A stretch of DNA of 64,000 nucleotides, from positions 2,027,318 to 2,091,317 of the forward strand of contig CALYLW010000040.1 of the NCBI GenBank assembly GCA_944989445.1. Direction: 5' to 3'. Source of the DNA: Ampullaceana balthica. Lineage: Eukaryota > Mollusca > Gastropoda > Lymnaeidae. Positions 23,201 through 30,463 of the stretch are shown here, in pieces (position 1 is the first letter of the stretch; each line of letters opens with the position of its first letter). Position numbers and translations under genes: made by a program. A model generated the notes under the pieces. It was not told the origin of the DNA and did no database searches. It was given only the letters and a program-made list of their open reading frames with translations.

Positions 23201-23751
23201 CTCTTAGGGAAAAAAGTTGCTTTGTTGGATGGTTTTCTTAATGTTATGACTTTAGGTGTCTGTGATGAAGAGTGTTTGGTTTGATCAAAATTTATAATTT
23301 TGTGTCAGTTATAATGAAGTAAACAGAACGTTTAATATATTATTTAAATAATTCAGTCATTCCCGTTTATACATCTTATTTTTTAAAATTATTCATATTC
23401 ATTTGTTATCATTAACACAATGGCAAATTGATATAGGCGAGTTTGGCCAAAGCAATAGTTAACTAGTCTGTGTAGAGTGAATTTTTGTACCATTAAATTT
23501 GACAGCTTATCAACCAAACATAGCTGTTTACCACAAATTCATAATGACCAGAATTAAATGTGTACAAAGAATATTCATCTTCCAACACAAAGCAATGCTG
23601 TGTTTTTTTTAATTGGCAGGCCACACTTGGTATCACTACCCTTCTGACGTATGTTCCAACATCCATCGCAGCAACGCATCAGTCAGGATCTCTTGTCCTT
23701 CTTAGCTTTGCTGTTTGGTTGGCACATGAGCTGAAACGTCTGCCTAAATAA
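4713..23751 (+). CDS. COX15: COX15, haem A synthase, nine exons (whole gene span)
   Basis: COX15 is the inner mitochondrial membrane enzyme that oxidises the C8 methyl of haem O to make haem A for cytochrome c oxidase. Nine exons join with matching phases into 1191 nt, 396 residues plus stop, close to the roughly 410 residues of the vertebrate protein. An arginine-rich amphipathic N-terminus fits a mitochondrial presequence. Conserved landmarks are LTESGLS (Glu78), [11 protein letters not shown] (His138), [10 protein letters not shown] (His212), QFNHRHL (His312) and AATHQSGS (His373), with hydrophobic helices between. The vertebrate MVDWH motif reads MVDWK here. All introns are GT-AG. Intron 1 is 9.5 kb and intron 3 is 2.4 kb, both swollen by mobile DNA. 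Exons 2-9 rest on strong family similarity; exon 1 is inferred. Confidence 0.93.
6301..6417 (+). mobile_element. 3'-end fragment of the GATAA-tailed non-LTR retrotransposon
   Basis: It matches the last about 110 bp of the elements at 16232 and 50273, including ATGCAGGACTAAACACAAACC, GGAGCGTCTGT and the GATAAGATAAGATAA tail. Only the final residues and 3' UTR remain. It is inserted inside the intron 1 hAT. Confidence 0.85.
6433..8314 (-). pseudogene. degraded hAT transposase (ZMYM1-like)
   Basis: Read on the minus strand, the pieces run in family order. An N-proximal segment near 8050 has [20 protein letters not shown], the family's ILIDGTSDI-type block. Middle segments follow at 7075-7392 and 6791-7051. 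The C-terminal dimerisation region near 6490-6615 reads [20 protein letters not shown]. Frameshifts and a SINE insertion break the frame. It cannot encode a working transposase. The hAT dimerisation motif makes the class assignment firm. Confidence 0.8.
7736..7964 (-). mobile_element. tRNA-derived SINE (copy 1)
   Basis: On the minus strand the first about 60 bp resemble a tRNA: GATAGCGAAGTC (A-box-like), then GCGTGGGATCTCGCCCACG with a perfect T-arm stem and a B-box-like loop. A body of about 150 bp follows. The same unit lies at 21826-22036, where the B box is better kept (GTGGGATCGAGCC). It interrupts the hAT transposase remnant. Confidence 0.65.
8419..8686 (+). mobile_element. solo LTR 1 with 5-bp target duplication
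   Basis: It begins TGTAAATGG and ends ACACGTGACA (TG...CA), flanked by TGGAA on both sides. A TTTTATATGTG box and a CAATAAATCC polyadenylation-like signal lie inside in the expected order. It is homologous to 36418-36666 and 51624-51933. Together these are three independent solo LTRs of one retrovirus-like retrotransposon family; no internal coding region is present. Confidence 0.85.
8868..9464. mobile_element. non-autonomous hAT, CAGGGGCGGATT ends
   Basis: The left end CAGGGGCGGATTGAG and right end CTTAATCCGCCATAG are imperfect inverted repeats. They are flanked by GTTTATGG and GTTCATGG (7 of 8). Runs of GGGGCCCCT lie inside both ends. A second, interrupted copy occurs at about 41900-43912. 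Confidence 0.65.
9105..9185 (-). mobile_element. tRNA-like SINE head inside the hAT MITE
   Basis: On the minus strand, GGCTTGTGGTGCAAGC forms an anticodon-type stem-loop and GGATCGATTCCC is close to the B-box consensus. An equivalent lies at 41978-42030. It looks like an old SINE within the element family rather than a functional tRNA gene. Confidence 0.45.
9473..10766. other. intron 1 sequence, nothing recognised
   Basis: I see no gene, repeat ends or conserved motif. A C/T-rich segment (about 10240-10380, CTCTCTCTCACTGCC) is the only compositional feature. The few open frames lack any recognisable protein character. Confidence 0.4.
10775..10961. mobile_element. 187-bp non-autonomous hAT, exact 8-bp duplication
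   Basis: The element runs from CAGTGCTTCTCAAAGTGG to GTTTGCGAAGCACTG, with CTCCACAA repeated exactly at 10767-10774 and 10962-10969. It is rich in GGTCCGCGGACC-type palindromes. It shares ends with the element at 12954. Confidence 0.85.
10970..11994. other. AT-rich intron 1 sequence, nothing recognised
   Basis: No gene or delimited element is visible. A small palindrome (TATATATCATCATATATATA) lies near 11890. Confidence 0.4.
11995..13851. mobile_element. long GGGGCC-family composite element (copy 2)
   Basis: Ends GGGGCCGTCCATAAATGACG and CATTTATGGACGGCCCC are flanked by TTA (3-bp duplication). The interior matches the copies at 37519 and 51139. The nested hAT left end CAGAGGTCGGCGAAC starts at 12471 after CCGTAAGA, but its right end is deleted. 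A fragment near 12790-12950 could encode ALKTELRRK and [20 protein letters not shown] in different frames, and related fragments occur in the other copies. It may be a decayed coding relic. Confidence 0.78.
12954..13127. mobile_element. 174-bp non-autonomous hAT nested in copy 2
   Basis: Ends CAGTGCTTCTCATAC and ACTTTGAGAAGCACTG are flanked by ATCTAGAA on both sides (12946-12953 and 13128-13135), an exact 8-bp duplication. The equivalent site is empty at about 38518 and 52352, which confirms insertion. Confidence 0.88.
13985..14206. repeat. dispersed repeat upstream of exon 2
   Basis: Two internal sub-copies share ATACTTTGTGTACATTT. The second, with AAGTTAGTTGGGCTTTTG and GGGCGCC, matches 58165-58265. 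It is probably the end of an unidentified DNA transposon. Confidence 0.4.
14211..14262. repeat. (TA)n microsatellite
   Basis: About 26 TA units lie roughly 50 bp before the exon 2 acceptor. Confidence 0.95.
14315..14469 (+). CDS. COX15: COX15 exon 2
   Basis: Residues 24-75 cover a matrix-side linker and the first membrane helix ([20 protein letters not shown]), ending GGVTR as in other COX15 proteins. The acceptor is ATATTGTAG with a weak pyrimidine tract; the donor is ACAAG|GTCAGT. The Arg75 codon is split with exon 3. Confidence 0.9.
14470..15207 (+). other. COX15 intron 2
   Basis: This is AT-rich intron sequence with no recognisable element. Confidence 0.8.
15208..15330 (+). CDS. COX15: COX15 exon 3
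   Basis: Residues 75-116 carry the family motif [11 protein letters not shown] with Glu78, then a conserved loop ending KQFPEYK. The acceptor is TAATTCTTAG. The donor GTGAGT begins an 18-bp tandem array. Splicing at any later copy would place TAG directly after the AAA codon, so only the first donor gives a functional message. Confidence 0.95.
15331..15654 (+). repeat. 18-bp minisatellite copying the exon 3 splice donor (18 units)
   Basis: The consensus unit is GTGAGTGGCTACCTTATA. Unit 1 is the real exon 3 donor (ACAAATA|GTGAGT). Seventeen of the 18 units keep GTGAGT; unit 13 has CTGAGT. The base pair before each donor (TA) also matches the exon end. Eighteen bp is a codon multiple, so a 113-codon open frame appears, but it is out of phase with exon 3. 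Read-through in the COX15 frame gives TAG at once. Confidence 0.97.
16232..17657 (+). mobile_element. 5'-truncated jockey/CR1-like non-LTR retrotransposon in COX15 intron 3
   Basis: A reverse transcriptase frame is followed by a short 3' UTR ending in GATAAGATAAGA. The flanks share TACTC (16227-16231 and 17658-17662), inside the fifth 49-bp unit. The endonuclease half is missing, as in typical truncated insertions. It lies in the same orientation as COX15. Near identity with the copy at 50273 points to recent transposition. Confidence 0.92.
16234..17571 (+). CDS. reverse transcriptase, truncated at its N-terminus
   Basis: About 445 codons remain open. The fingers start [17 protein letters not shown] and NYRPVSLTS. 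The palm has [13 protein letters not shown] (first catalytic Asp), [14 protein letters not shown], and LFADDCIIY with the FADD catalytic pair near 16770. A thumb and the common C-terminal segment [15 protein letters not shown] and [13 protein letters not shown] follow. No stop or frameshift lies in the retained part. The upstream apparent start belongs to the minisatellite, not the element. It probably falls in the jockey/CR1 assemblage; clade placement needs a tree. Confidence 0.9.
   Translation, partial: DWKLANVSPLFKKGDKSDPGNYRPVSLTSITCKLLEHIIYSRIVNHLDKYNALCPHQHGFRKNRSCETQLIGLIDELSKGLDKNDQIDTILLDFSKAFDKVHHLSLLKKLNYFGISGSLHHWIQDFLLGREQTVIINGSKSAPIKVNSGVPQGTVLGPLLFLIYINDLPNNISTGTKVRLFADDCIIYRTIKSEQDSNILQKDLDELIKWETNWSMSFHPEKCQLLRVTKKKKQINSKYYIHGKELTQTKDAKYLGVLINEKLSWNPHVNEVIKKSNKTLGFIKRNFNKCNRDIKLKCYLTLVRPALEYASSVWDPSTKENIDKLEQIQKRAARFITGEYSKLTRVTPLVKSLNLETLEDRRTKSKVVIIHKAINSNLEIQHKDNLIQPSDRHKDKNTFLIPYARTNTYKFSFFPSGIRAWNGLPEESRKTNTLSTFKSLIKMQD
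17731..17923 (+). CDS. COX15: COX15 exon 4
   Basis: Residues 116-180 include [11 protein letters not shown], whose His138 matches a conserved haem-site histidine, a membrane helix, and GGLLGFQ at the end. Its acceptor TCATTCACACAG lies in the last unit of a 49-bp repeat array. Its donor CAG|GTTAGT opens a 37-bp array. Confidence 0.95.
17924..18108 (+). repeat. 37-bp minisatellite copying the exon 4 splice donor (five units)
   Basis: The unit is GTCAGTCTAATGTG ... CTGGGCTCAG. Unit 1 begins at the true donor (CAG|GTTAGT). Every following unit restores CAG|GTCAGT, giving four or five possible donors 37 bp apart. Using a later donor would shift the frame by one base per unit. Confidence 0.95.
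18336..18503 (+). CDS. COX15: COX15 exon 5
   Basis: Residues 181-236 start [13 protein letters not shown] and contain [13 protein letters not shown] with His212, one of the most conserved stretches of the family. The donor is CAT|GTGAGT. It is in phase 0 at both ends. Confidence 0.96.
18612..19019. mobile_element. 408-bp DNA transposon with 8-bp target duplication, intron 5
   Basis: ATTTAGAC flanks both sides exactly (18604-18611 and 19020-19027). The imperfect inverted ends begin GGTTCACC and GGTGACCC and contain AACAAAACGGCCCC and GTCAAAACGGC. The 8-bp duplication suggests a hAT- or P-type element; no coding remains. Confidence 0.8.
19028..20054 (+). other. COX15 intron 5, second half, with a long hairpin
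   Basis: Apart from the hairpin at 19754-19878 this is AT-rich sequence with no recognised element or reading frame. Confidence 0.6.
19754..19878. repeat. long inverted repeat hairpin in intron 5
   Basis: The left arm holds GATAACATGCAAACAGG and AAGAGCCTGACAAGA; the right arm is their near-perfect reverse complement, around a loop of about 20 nt. The arms are about 50 bp with one 4-nt bulge. It could be a foldback MITE, or in a transcript a precursor-like hairpin. Confidence 0.75.
20055..20136 (+). CDS. COX15: COX15 exon 6
   Basis: Residues 237-264 include [19 protein letters not shown], aligning to the vertebrate LRRFAHGTAGLVFLTALSG helix. The acceptor is GCTGTTTGCAG; the donor CAG|GTAATG splits the Gly264 codon. 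Confidence 0.95.
20137..20766 (+). other. COX15 intron 6
   Basis: AT-rich intron with no recognised element. Confidence 0.8.
20767..20921 (+). CDS. COX15: COX15 exon 7
   Basis: Residues 264-315 carry [20 protein letters not shown] and QFNHRHL with His312. The AGLDAG..YN..P.MG block is diagnostic for haem A synthases. The acceptor is TTTTATTACAG; the donor is TTG|GTGAGT. Confidence 0.97.
20922..21408 (+). other. COX15 intron 7, with degenerate short repeats
   Basis: Between about 21060 and 21215 loose repeats of GAGTATTCTGTTACCTCTGA-like sequence occur. They are too diverged to count as a clean array. No element is recognised. Confidence 0.55.
21409..21522 (+). CDS. COX15: COX15 exon 8
   Basis: Residues 316-353 form a membrane helix ([20 protein letters not shown]) and the start of the next. 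The acceptor is TTTTTGGGCAG; the donor is CAG|GTAGGG. It is in phase 0 at both ends. Confidence 0.94.
21768..22118. repeat. 20-bp repeat (AATATTATTACAGGTAG type) split by a SINE
   Basis: Units of ACAGGCAGAATATTATT lie left of the SINE, and four ACAGGTAGAATATTATT units lie to its right. The unit contains both TTACAG and CAGGTA, which resemble acceptor and donor signals. Confidence 0.75.
21826..22036 (-). mobile_element. tRNA-derived SINE (copy 2), intron 8
   Basis: It is homologous to 7736-7964. On the minus strand GTGGGATCGAGCC is a close B-box match in a T-arm context. It is inserted within the 20-bp minisatellite. Confidence 0.65.
22466..23105. mobile_element. MITE-like repeat, TATAAATCCTTTAT family, intron 8
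   Basis: It starts near AAGTTTTTTACTATAATTCC and ends AGTTAATATAAAGGATTT, giving subterminal inverted repeats. The interior has ATCGATCTGAAATTTTGAT and AAATTTCAGCT blocks shared by the copies at 31.6-32.7, 35.7 and 59.2-61.2 kb. No coding capacity. Confidence 0.6.
23620..23751 (+). CDS. COX15: COX15 exon 9 (last coding exon)
   Basis: Residues 354-396 begin [20 protein letters not shown] and contain AATHQSGS with conserved His373, ending HELKRLPK before TAA, as in the vertebrate NELRRVPK terminus. The acceptor is TTTAATTGGCAG. Confidence 0.97.
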   Translation, partial: ATLGITTLLTYVPTSIAATHQSGSLVLLSFAVWLAHELKRLPK

Positions 23752-23910
23752 GTCCTCACCTTTTGATCCAATCATGTTGGACGTGAACCATCATGTAAAG
23801 AGTATCATGGAAGTATCTATGTAACAACTCGTTCAAAGACTTGATTGTTCTTTGTTGTGGAAGATTTTATGAGTATGCTGAATTGTTAATAAAATTCTTG
23901 TTGACACTTT
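23752..23910 (+). promoter_or_regulatory. COX15 3' UTR with polyadenylation signal
   Basis: An AATAAA at 23888-23893, about 137 bp after the stop codon, is followed by a T/G-rich stretch (TTCTTGTTGACACTTTC). This fits a short 3' UTR. Confidence 0.6.
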
Positions 23911-24748
23911 CACATTGCATGGTTATTCTTTGTAAGTATTTTGTTGTCAGATATTTGACAAAGAATATAAGAAATTAGTTAATTTAACAATAAATATTAA
24001 ATGGGTGTTCTTGACTGGTTAGAGATACTCATAAAATCTATTGATGAAGCTAATTATGAATGACTTTGATTTAATGTGCTGATTCATGATACACAGACCA
24101 TATGAACTATATCATTGAAACGCTAAAGGAAGTAATCAACTGTCCTTTTTAAATGCATGTTTAGAAAAGATTTTCATGAGATATCTCCTCTCCTGCAAAA
24201 TATTTTCTTTATTTTCATGTTTGCAATAAATGAGGATTACCTAAAACGTGTCGTTTCTTATTATTTATGTTATAAATGATACCCCCGTTGGTATGATATC
24301 ACTGTTTGTACGTATTACATGACACTCTTTTTTCTACGAAAGGTATAGGCTAGATTTTGGCATGTCATTGTAATTTATTATCATGGAGTTTTTATAATTG
24401 CTGTTTGTAATTCTGTTAGTAAATCTAAGTGGTAATAGCTGTTAATGAACTCAGTGCAGGAGGGAATCATCCAATCTTAAGATGATAATAGAAGCAAACC
24501 TAGGACTGTAATCTTTAATCACAAAAGTTAATAATGTAGCTTTATTTGTTCCCGTGAAGGTAGAGTTATATACCTTTACTTTTTAAAAAACAATAACTTA
24601 CAATTACAAGGCCGATAATTACTATAGTCAAACCCGAAGACAAAGGGTTTAATTATGCTCTTCGAATATGCTGTCTACATGAACAATGATCAGTAACACG
24701 GAAGTAACAAACAATGGACATTAACTTACACTATGTATAGTAAAATGG
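23911..24748. other. intergenic, nothing recognised
   Basis: AT-rich sequence downstream of COX15 with no gene or repeat that I can identify. Confidence 0.5.
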
Positions 24749-24936
24749 AGATTTTGGCATAGCTAGATGTGTTGGAATAACTAGTGGTGTTGGAATAGCT
24801 AGACATTTAGGAATAGCTAGACATTTAGGAATAGCTAGACATTTAGGAATAGCTAGACATTTAGGAATAGCTAGACATTTAGGAATAGCTAGACATGTTG
24901 GAATAGCTAGACATGATGGAATAGTTAGATATGATG
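24749..24936. repeat. 18-bp minisatellite GAATAGCTAGACATTTAG
   Basis: About ten units, the central five nearly identical and the outer ones diverged. It lies just upstream of the L2-like element. A reading frame on the minus strand (CLAIPK repeats) is a by-product of the 18-bp period. Confidence 0.9.
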
Positions 24937-25029
24937 GAGTAAAAAAACAAGCAAAAACATCATATTTTAATAATAAAATAATCACAAGTAGTACTAGTAG
25001 GCAGCTATTTAAGGTATGCAATAACCTCA

Positions 25030-26975
25030 GAGGGAGTGGTAACGCTATGGTCCTTCCCTCTGTGTATCCCCTGCATCAGCAACCAGATATATTTTGTAAC
25101 TTTTTTATCAACAAAATTGCTAAAATTCGTGATGAACTTGACAGAACGTTGTTGCCACCACATGATGTATCTCCTTCTATTGCTGTGAGGTCAGGCTTTG
25201 ACATGTTTCAGACTGTTACGGAAAATGAGGTCAAAAGTGTTATTCTAAAATCTAGGCCAACGTCCTGCCCTCTTGATCCCATCCCCACTCCACTATTGGT
25301 TGAGTCATTAGATCTCTTACTCCCAACAGTAACTAATATAGTTAATGAAAGTCTAAAATCTGGCACCTTTCCTTCATTATGTAAATCTGCTATTATAAAA
25401 CCCTTGCTGAAAAAAAAAGGGTTAGACCAAAACAATTTAAACAACTATCGACCTGTGTCTAATATTTCATTTTTGTCGAAAGTCATTGAAAAACTAGTCT
25501 TAAAACAACTTTTTTCTTATCTAAATGACCACACTCTATTAAGTCCTAATCAGTCGGCCTACAGACCTTCTCACAGCACAGAGACCACTCTGTTGAAGGT
25601 AACAAATGACCTCCTGCTCGCACTGGACAGTGGGAAAATTTCTATATTGGTCCTCTTAGATCTTAGTGCAGCCTTTGACACTGTTGACCATCAAATACTG
25701 CTGAAAACCCTGCAAAGTTATTTTGGAATTTCTGGCTCAGTTCTGGCTTGGTTTCAATCATACTTATCTAACAGATCACAGGTAGTATCAGTAGATGGTT
25801 GTATCTCTCACAAAGCTGACTTGCTTTATGGTGTGCCTCAGGGTTCTGTTTTGGGTCCGGTACTTTTTGTACTGTATACAAGACCGCTACTTCTACTGCT
25901 TGAAAAGCATTCAGTTAAAAGCCAATCATTTGCAGATGATACTCAACTATATATTCACACTGATCCCTCTAATATGGACTCCGGCGTCCAATTGTTGCAG
26001 GAGTGCATTGGTGAAGTGAAGTCTTGGATGACGTTAAGCAAACTCAAGCTGAATGATGACAAGACTGAAGCACTTCTATTTTGCAACAATAAATCACGCA
26101 GTACTTTGTCTCTTCCGAAGTCAATTCACGTAGCCAGTTCGGATATTCTGTTCACAACATCGACTAGGAATCTTGGCTACATTATTTCTGACAACATGTC
26201 TATTAACAACTTCATCAATCACATCTGTCGCTCTGCCTACACTGCCATTCGTCAGATCAGCTCAATCCGTCATTACTTAACAGTTAGTGCCACAAAAACA
26301 CTAGTCTGTGCTCTTGTACTGGCTCGTATGGATTACTGCAATTCTCTTCTGTCAGGTGTGCCAAAACAATGCATTGAAAGACTACAGAAAGTTCAAAATT
26401 CAGCTGCCAGACTGGTGCTCAATGCAAAAAAACATGACCATGTTACTCCACTTCTTCGCTCACTTCATTGGCTGCCTATACAAGCCCGTATTGATTACAA
26501 ACTGGCCGTTCTCTGTCACAATTTCTTTTCGGACTCAAGCCCATCGTATCTTACTGAACTTTTGTCGGTCTACTCACCCACTCGCAAGCTAAGATCTTCT
26601 GCAGACACACGCGTTCTCTCTGTTCCTACGACACGCACCAAAACGTTTGGTGAAAGGTCGTTCTCTTTTTGTGCAGCCAAACAATGGAATTCTCTACCAT
26701 TACACATACGTGGTATTCAAACAACCAAGTCCTTCAAGACTGCACTTAAGACACATCTTTTCAAAATTTATTTTTAAAATTGATGAAACAACATTTCTTG
26801 TAAATGATTAACGTAGCTTATGTATAATGTATTGTAATTGTGTGTGTTTGTTGTGATATGAATGTTAATTTAATACTTATAAGTATGTTATTTCTTTCAT
26901 GTAAAGCGCTGTGAGCCCAGTTCCTTACTGGGATACAACGCTATATAAATAATCAATTTATTATTATTATTAGTA
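25030..26975 (+). mobile_element. L2-like non-LTR retrotransposon, 5'-truncated
   Basis: An intact reverse transcriptase frame is followed by a 3' UTR with AAGCGCTGTGAGC, CAACGCTATATAAATAA and an (ATT)n tail. This 3' end is typical of L2-group elements. Endonuclease sequence is missing from the 5' side. A target duplication was not found. Confidence 0.88.
25047..26777 (+). CDS. L2-like reverse transcriptase
   Basis: A 576-codon open frame. Fingers: IIKPLLKKKGLDQNNLNNYR. Palm: LLDLSAAFDTVDHQILL near residue 205 with the first catalytic Asp, YGVPQGSVLGPVLFVLYT, and SFADDTQLY near residue 293 with the FADD pair. The C-terminal segment has LARMDYCNSLLSGVP, LHWLPIQARIDYK and QWNSLPLHIR, characteristic of L2/CR1 elements. 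The true protein starts upstream in an endonuclease domain now lost, so the first Met is not meaningful. No stop codons: a fairly young copy. Confidence 0.92.
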   Translation: MVLPSVYPLHQQPDIFCNFFINKIAKIRDELDRTLLPPHDVSPSIAVRSGFDMFQTVTENEVKSVILKSRPTSCPLDPIPTPLLVESLDLLLPTVTNIVNESLKSGTFPSLCKSAIIKPLLKKKGLDQNNLNNYRPVSNISFLSKVIEKLVLKQLFSYLNDHTLLSPNQSAYRPSHSTETTLLKVTNDLLLALDSGKISILVLLDLSAAFDTVDHQILLKTLQSYFGISGSVLAWFQSYLSNRSQVVSVDGCISHKADLLYGVPQGSVLGPVLFVLYTRPLLLLLEKHSVKSQSFADDTQLYIHTDPSNMDSGVQLLQECIGEVKSWMTLSKLKLNDDKTEALLFCNNKSRSTLSLPKSIHVASSDILFTTSTRNLGYIISDNMSINNFINHICRSAYTAIRQISSIRHYLTVSATKTLVCALVLARMDYCNSLLSGVPKQCIERLQKVQNSAARLVLNAKKHDHVTPLLRSLHWLPIQARIDYKLAVLCHNFFSDSSPSYLTELLSVYSPTRKLRSSADTRVLSVPTTRTKTFGERSFSFCAAKQWNSLPLHIRGIQTTKSFKTALKTHLFKIYF

Positions 26976-27170
26976 GCTAGACAATTTGAAATGACAATAA
27001 AGATTCTTGACAAGAGGTTTAGTAATAGCCACCACTCATGCAAGTGAGTTTGTGTGTTTTCAATTTAGGATGATTTTTTTTTAACTTTCACTGCAGAGCT
27101 TTCAAAAGTAGTTAGAGATCAAGACATCTGGTGATGTCTGCCAAGATTATAGCCAGATTCTAATTTTGTA

Positions 27171-28031
27171 TTGTTTGGTTATAGGGGTGAGTTGGTCTAA
27201 CGATGTCCTTATTGTTTGGTTATAGGGGTGAGTTGGTCTAACGACGTCCTTATTGTTTGGTTATAGGGGTGAGTTGGTCTAACGACGTCCTTATTGTTTG
27301 GTTATAGGGGTGAGTTGGTCTAACGATGTCCTTATTGTTTGGTTATAGGGGTGAGTTCGTCTAACGATGTCCTTATTGTTTGGTTATAGGGGTGAGTTCG
27401 TCTAACGATGTCCTTATTGTTTGGTTATAGGGGTGAGTTCGTCTAACGATGTCCTTATTGTTTGGTTATAGGGGTGAGTTGGTCTAACGATGTCCTTATT
27501 GTTTGGTTATAGGGGTGAGTTGGTCTAACGATGTCCTTATTGTTTGGTTATAGGGGTGAGTTCGTCTAACGATGTCCTTATTGTTTGGTTATAGGGGTGA
27601 GTTGGTCTAACGACGTCCTTATTGTTTGGTTATAGGGGTGAGTTGGTCTAACGACGTCCTTATTGTTTGGTTATAGGGGTGAGTTGGTCTAACGATGTCC
27701 TTATTGTTTGGTTATAGGGGTGAGTTCGTCTAACGATGTCCTTATTGTTTGGTTATAGGGGTGAGTTGGTCTAACGATGTCCTTATTGTTTGGTTATAGG
27801 GGTGAGTTCGTCTAACGATGTCCTTATTGTTTGGTTATAGGGGTGAGTTGGTCTAACGATGTCCTTATTGTTTGGTTATAGGGGTGAGTTCGTCTAACGA
27901 TGTCCTTATTGTTTGGTTATAGGGGTGAGTTCGTCTAACGATGTCCTTATTGTTTGGTTATAGGGGTGAGTTCGTCTAACGATGTCCTTATTGTTTGGTT
28001 ATAGGGGTGAGTTCGTCTAACGATGTCCTTA
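27171..28031. repeat. 41-bp minisatellite, exactly 21 units
   Basis: The unit is TTGTTTGGTTATAGGGG then TGAGTTGGTCTAACGATG then TCCTTA. The array is 861 bp, an exact 21 x 41 with no length changes. Units differ only at GTTGG/GTTCG and CGATG/CGACG. The variant order shows a duplicated block: units 2-5 recur as 11-14. Each unit contains GGGGTGAGT, close to a 5' splice consensus. Confidence 0.97.
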
Positions 28032-28668
28032 TTGTGAGTGAGAACGTTTGAAGGGGAAAAAAATGGTTTTGGAAATTACGATGAAAAAATCGAATTACTA
28101 AATTGATCAGTCTATAAAAGACCGCTCCTGGTTAGTATAGTTTTTAAAGCAATGTCCCTTGGGAATTGCGTTTATGGATTCGAAATATCTGGCCAGTCTT
28201 TTCGAGCTTTGAACAGCAACTCCTCCCTAAACCATAGCAGATACAGGGTTCAATTCTTTTGCAAAGTTTAGGAGGTCCCAATGATGTGTACGGGCCAAAA
28301 ATATGTTTAGGAGGTCCCAATGATATGCACGGGCCAACAAAATTACCGAAAAGATTTACTGGATTTCTTGGAAAATCAACAAAAAAAAACCTGAAAAAAT
28401 ATCAATATTTTGTCAATTTCTCGCCAACCATAACATCTATTGGGTTGAAACAAACGCCAAACGGTAGCTAATACTGTTTAGAACAGTGTTGGAGAAGGAA
28501 TTTTGACAAATATCTTTTCGTCAGACTCCCGTAACTTAAGCAGCAATTTGTAGATAGCAATTGTTTTGTTTAATTTCAAAATTATTGATTTGGAATGACT
28601 TTTAATGTCATCTAGAATGATAATTAATGGTGTTTCCCGCTTTGTGAATGCTTATGTTAGAGTGTTGC
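28032..28668. other. intergenic, nothing recognised
   Basis: A short duplication (TTTAGGAGGTCCCAATGAT, at about 28268 and 28307) is the only structure seen. Confidence 0.45.
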
Positions 28669-29399
28669 TCGGTGCGCAGTGGTATAGCTGGGGGGGCGGT
28701 CCGCCCCGGGCGGCACTCATTAAGGGGGCGGCATTTGTGGGCATTTGAAAAGTGCAACCATTTCCGACAACCGCCCTTTTTCTTTTGAAGGGGGGAAACC
28801 AAGGTGAAACAAAAATATTTGTAATTTCGAGTCTAGATTAACGGATTCGCACATTTTTTTGATTACATAGTGAAAATTTTTAATCGCTCAAAAAAGGTAT
28901 CCATTTGTTTAGAAAACTAAGTGGTATAAGTCAAAGATGACTCTTTCATAAGAAAAGTACCCAAAAAACACATTACCGCTGGGCTGAATTATATGTGCTA
29001 TTATTATCGCCACGACAGTTTTTACGTGGAATTTTGACATTCCCAGAATGATGCGCAATACGTACCTACATGACATGGTGGTTCAAATATTGTGTTTAAC
29101 TTGCAAGTAGTAATTTATATTACTGTTTCAGTTTTCTGAAAATTATTGTAAGGTAAGTTATTAAAAATTTAATATATTTTGCTTTTATTGCATTAAAGTA
29201 GCACAAATAATTTGTGTTTTTCATTAAAATGCGTTTAATCATTAAAAATGTTACGCATATCCAATTTATTAAAGTAATGTGTAAATAAGTTGAATTCGTC
29301 TATTTTAAGGAAAATCATTAAGATTTATGATAAGAATATGAAAATATTCAAATTTCTCCGTTAATAAACACTACAAAAGGCATAGATAATTTCGAAAAA

Positions 29400-30275
29400 A
29401 GACATACCAGTACTTTAAAATTTCAAGCGTCTTGGAAAAATTGACATCTGAAGAAGTAACTAGTAAAACGAGATCAGATGCTGGAATTTTTACTCAGTTC
29501 AATGCAATCTTTTTCTCTTCTGTCATCTCAATTTATGGGAACACGTAATTTTTAAAATTAATTTAAACCCATTGCATGGAACAAAGAGATGTGCTAATAG
29601 AAAAAAGATGTTATATCAGCCAAACAATTAGTGATGAGGTGGAAATAACAACTGAACGCGGAGTTAGGAAAAAAATATGAGTAGGGAAAATTAAAAAGAT
29701 GTGGTTCTATCTATAGAAAAAGAAGTAAATCGAGAAATGTTTTTATCCATGGATGGAATTAGAAAAGAAACGCTTCGATGAGTTGCATGTCCTTGCAAGA
29801 AAATATTCGTATTTAATACCATGTAACCCTGCAAAATGAAGCATTTGAACATCAAATAAATTACTTTATTGACATTGATAAAGAACCGTTCAATATGGAA
29901 AGAAAAATAATTTAAGTTTTTATGGCTGTACCTTCACTACAAGAAGAGGCATTATGTTAGAAAAACGCGGGAAAAGGCCTCCTTGATCTATTAAAATTTA
30001 TTCAACAGTATAGATTGGAAAATTCTGTACCCAACATTGCAATTTTGCTATGAATTTTTTCAACTATTGCTACTAGTGTCGCTAGTTATGAAAGGAGCTT
30101 CTCCAAACTGAAGTTGATAAAAAATTATCTTCGTTCCACAATGAGCGATTAAAGACAACAAAATCTTGCAATACTGTCCATAGTCAAATAGAACAAGATA
30201 TTGCAGACAATTTTAATTTTGATAGCATAATACACGACTTTTCTATTATGAAAGTTAGGAAAGTAAATGTATAAA
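29400..30275 (+). pseudogene. degraded hAT transposase C-terminal region
   Basis: Reading from about 29975 gives LLKFIQQYRLENSVPNIAIL, then a stop, then ATSVASYERSFSKLKLIKNY and LRSTMS, a frameshift, and finally DFSIMKVRKVNV before a stop. This is the hAT dimerisation domain, closest in flavour to ZMYM1-like proteins. Upstream parts are too decayed to align by eye. Confidence 0.78.
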
Positions 30276-30463
30276 TAAATATATTTACATACTAATGTAT
30301 ACAATTTCTTTGTTTATAAATAAAAAAATCATTTATTTATAAATACAAAATAGAAGAATAGAGATTGGTAATTGTTGTTGTTTTTTTTTGGGTGTAAATT
30401 TGGAATATGTTTTGTCTCATGGGGGGGGGGCTGCTACCTCAGTAACTTTCTTGTGGCCTTGAA

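Noticed and set aside
24731..25021. Minus-strand protein with CLAIPK repeats
   Set aside because: It arises from the 18-bp minisatellite; no conserved flanks or start context.
27171..28031. CRISPR-like array
   Set aside because: Units are contiguous with no unique spacers, and the genome is eukaryotic.
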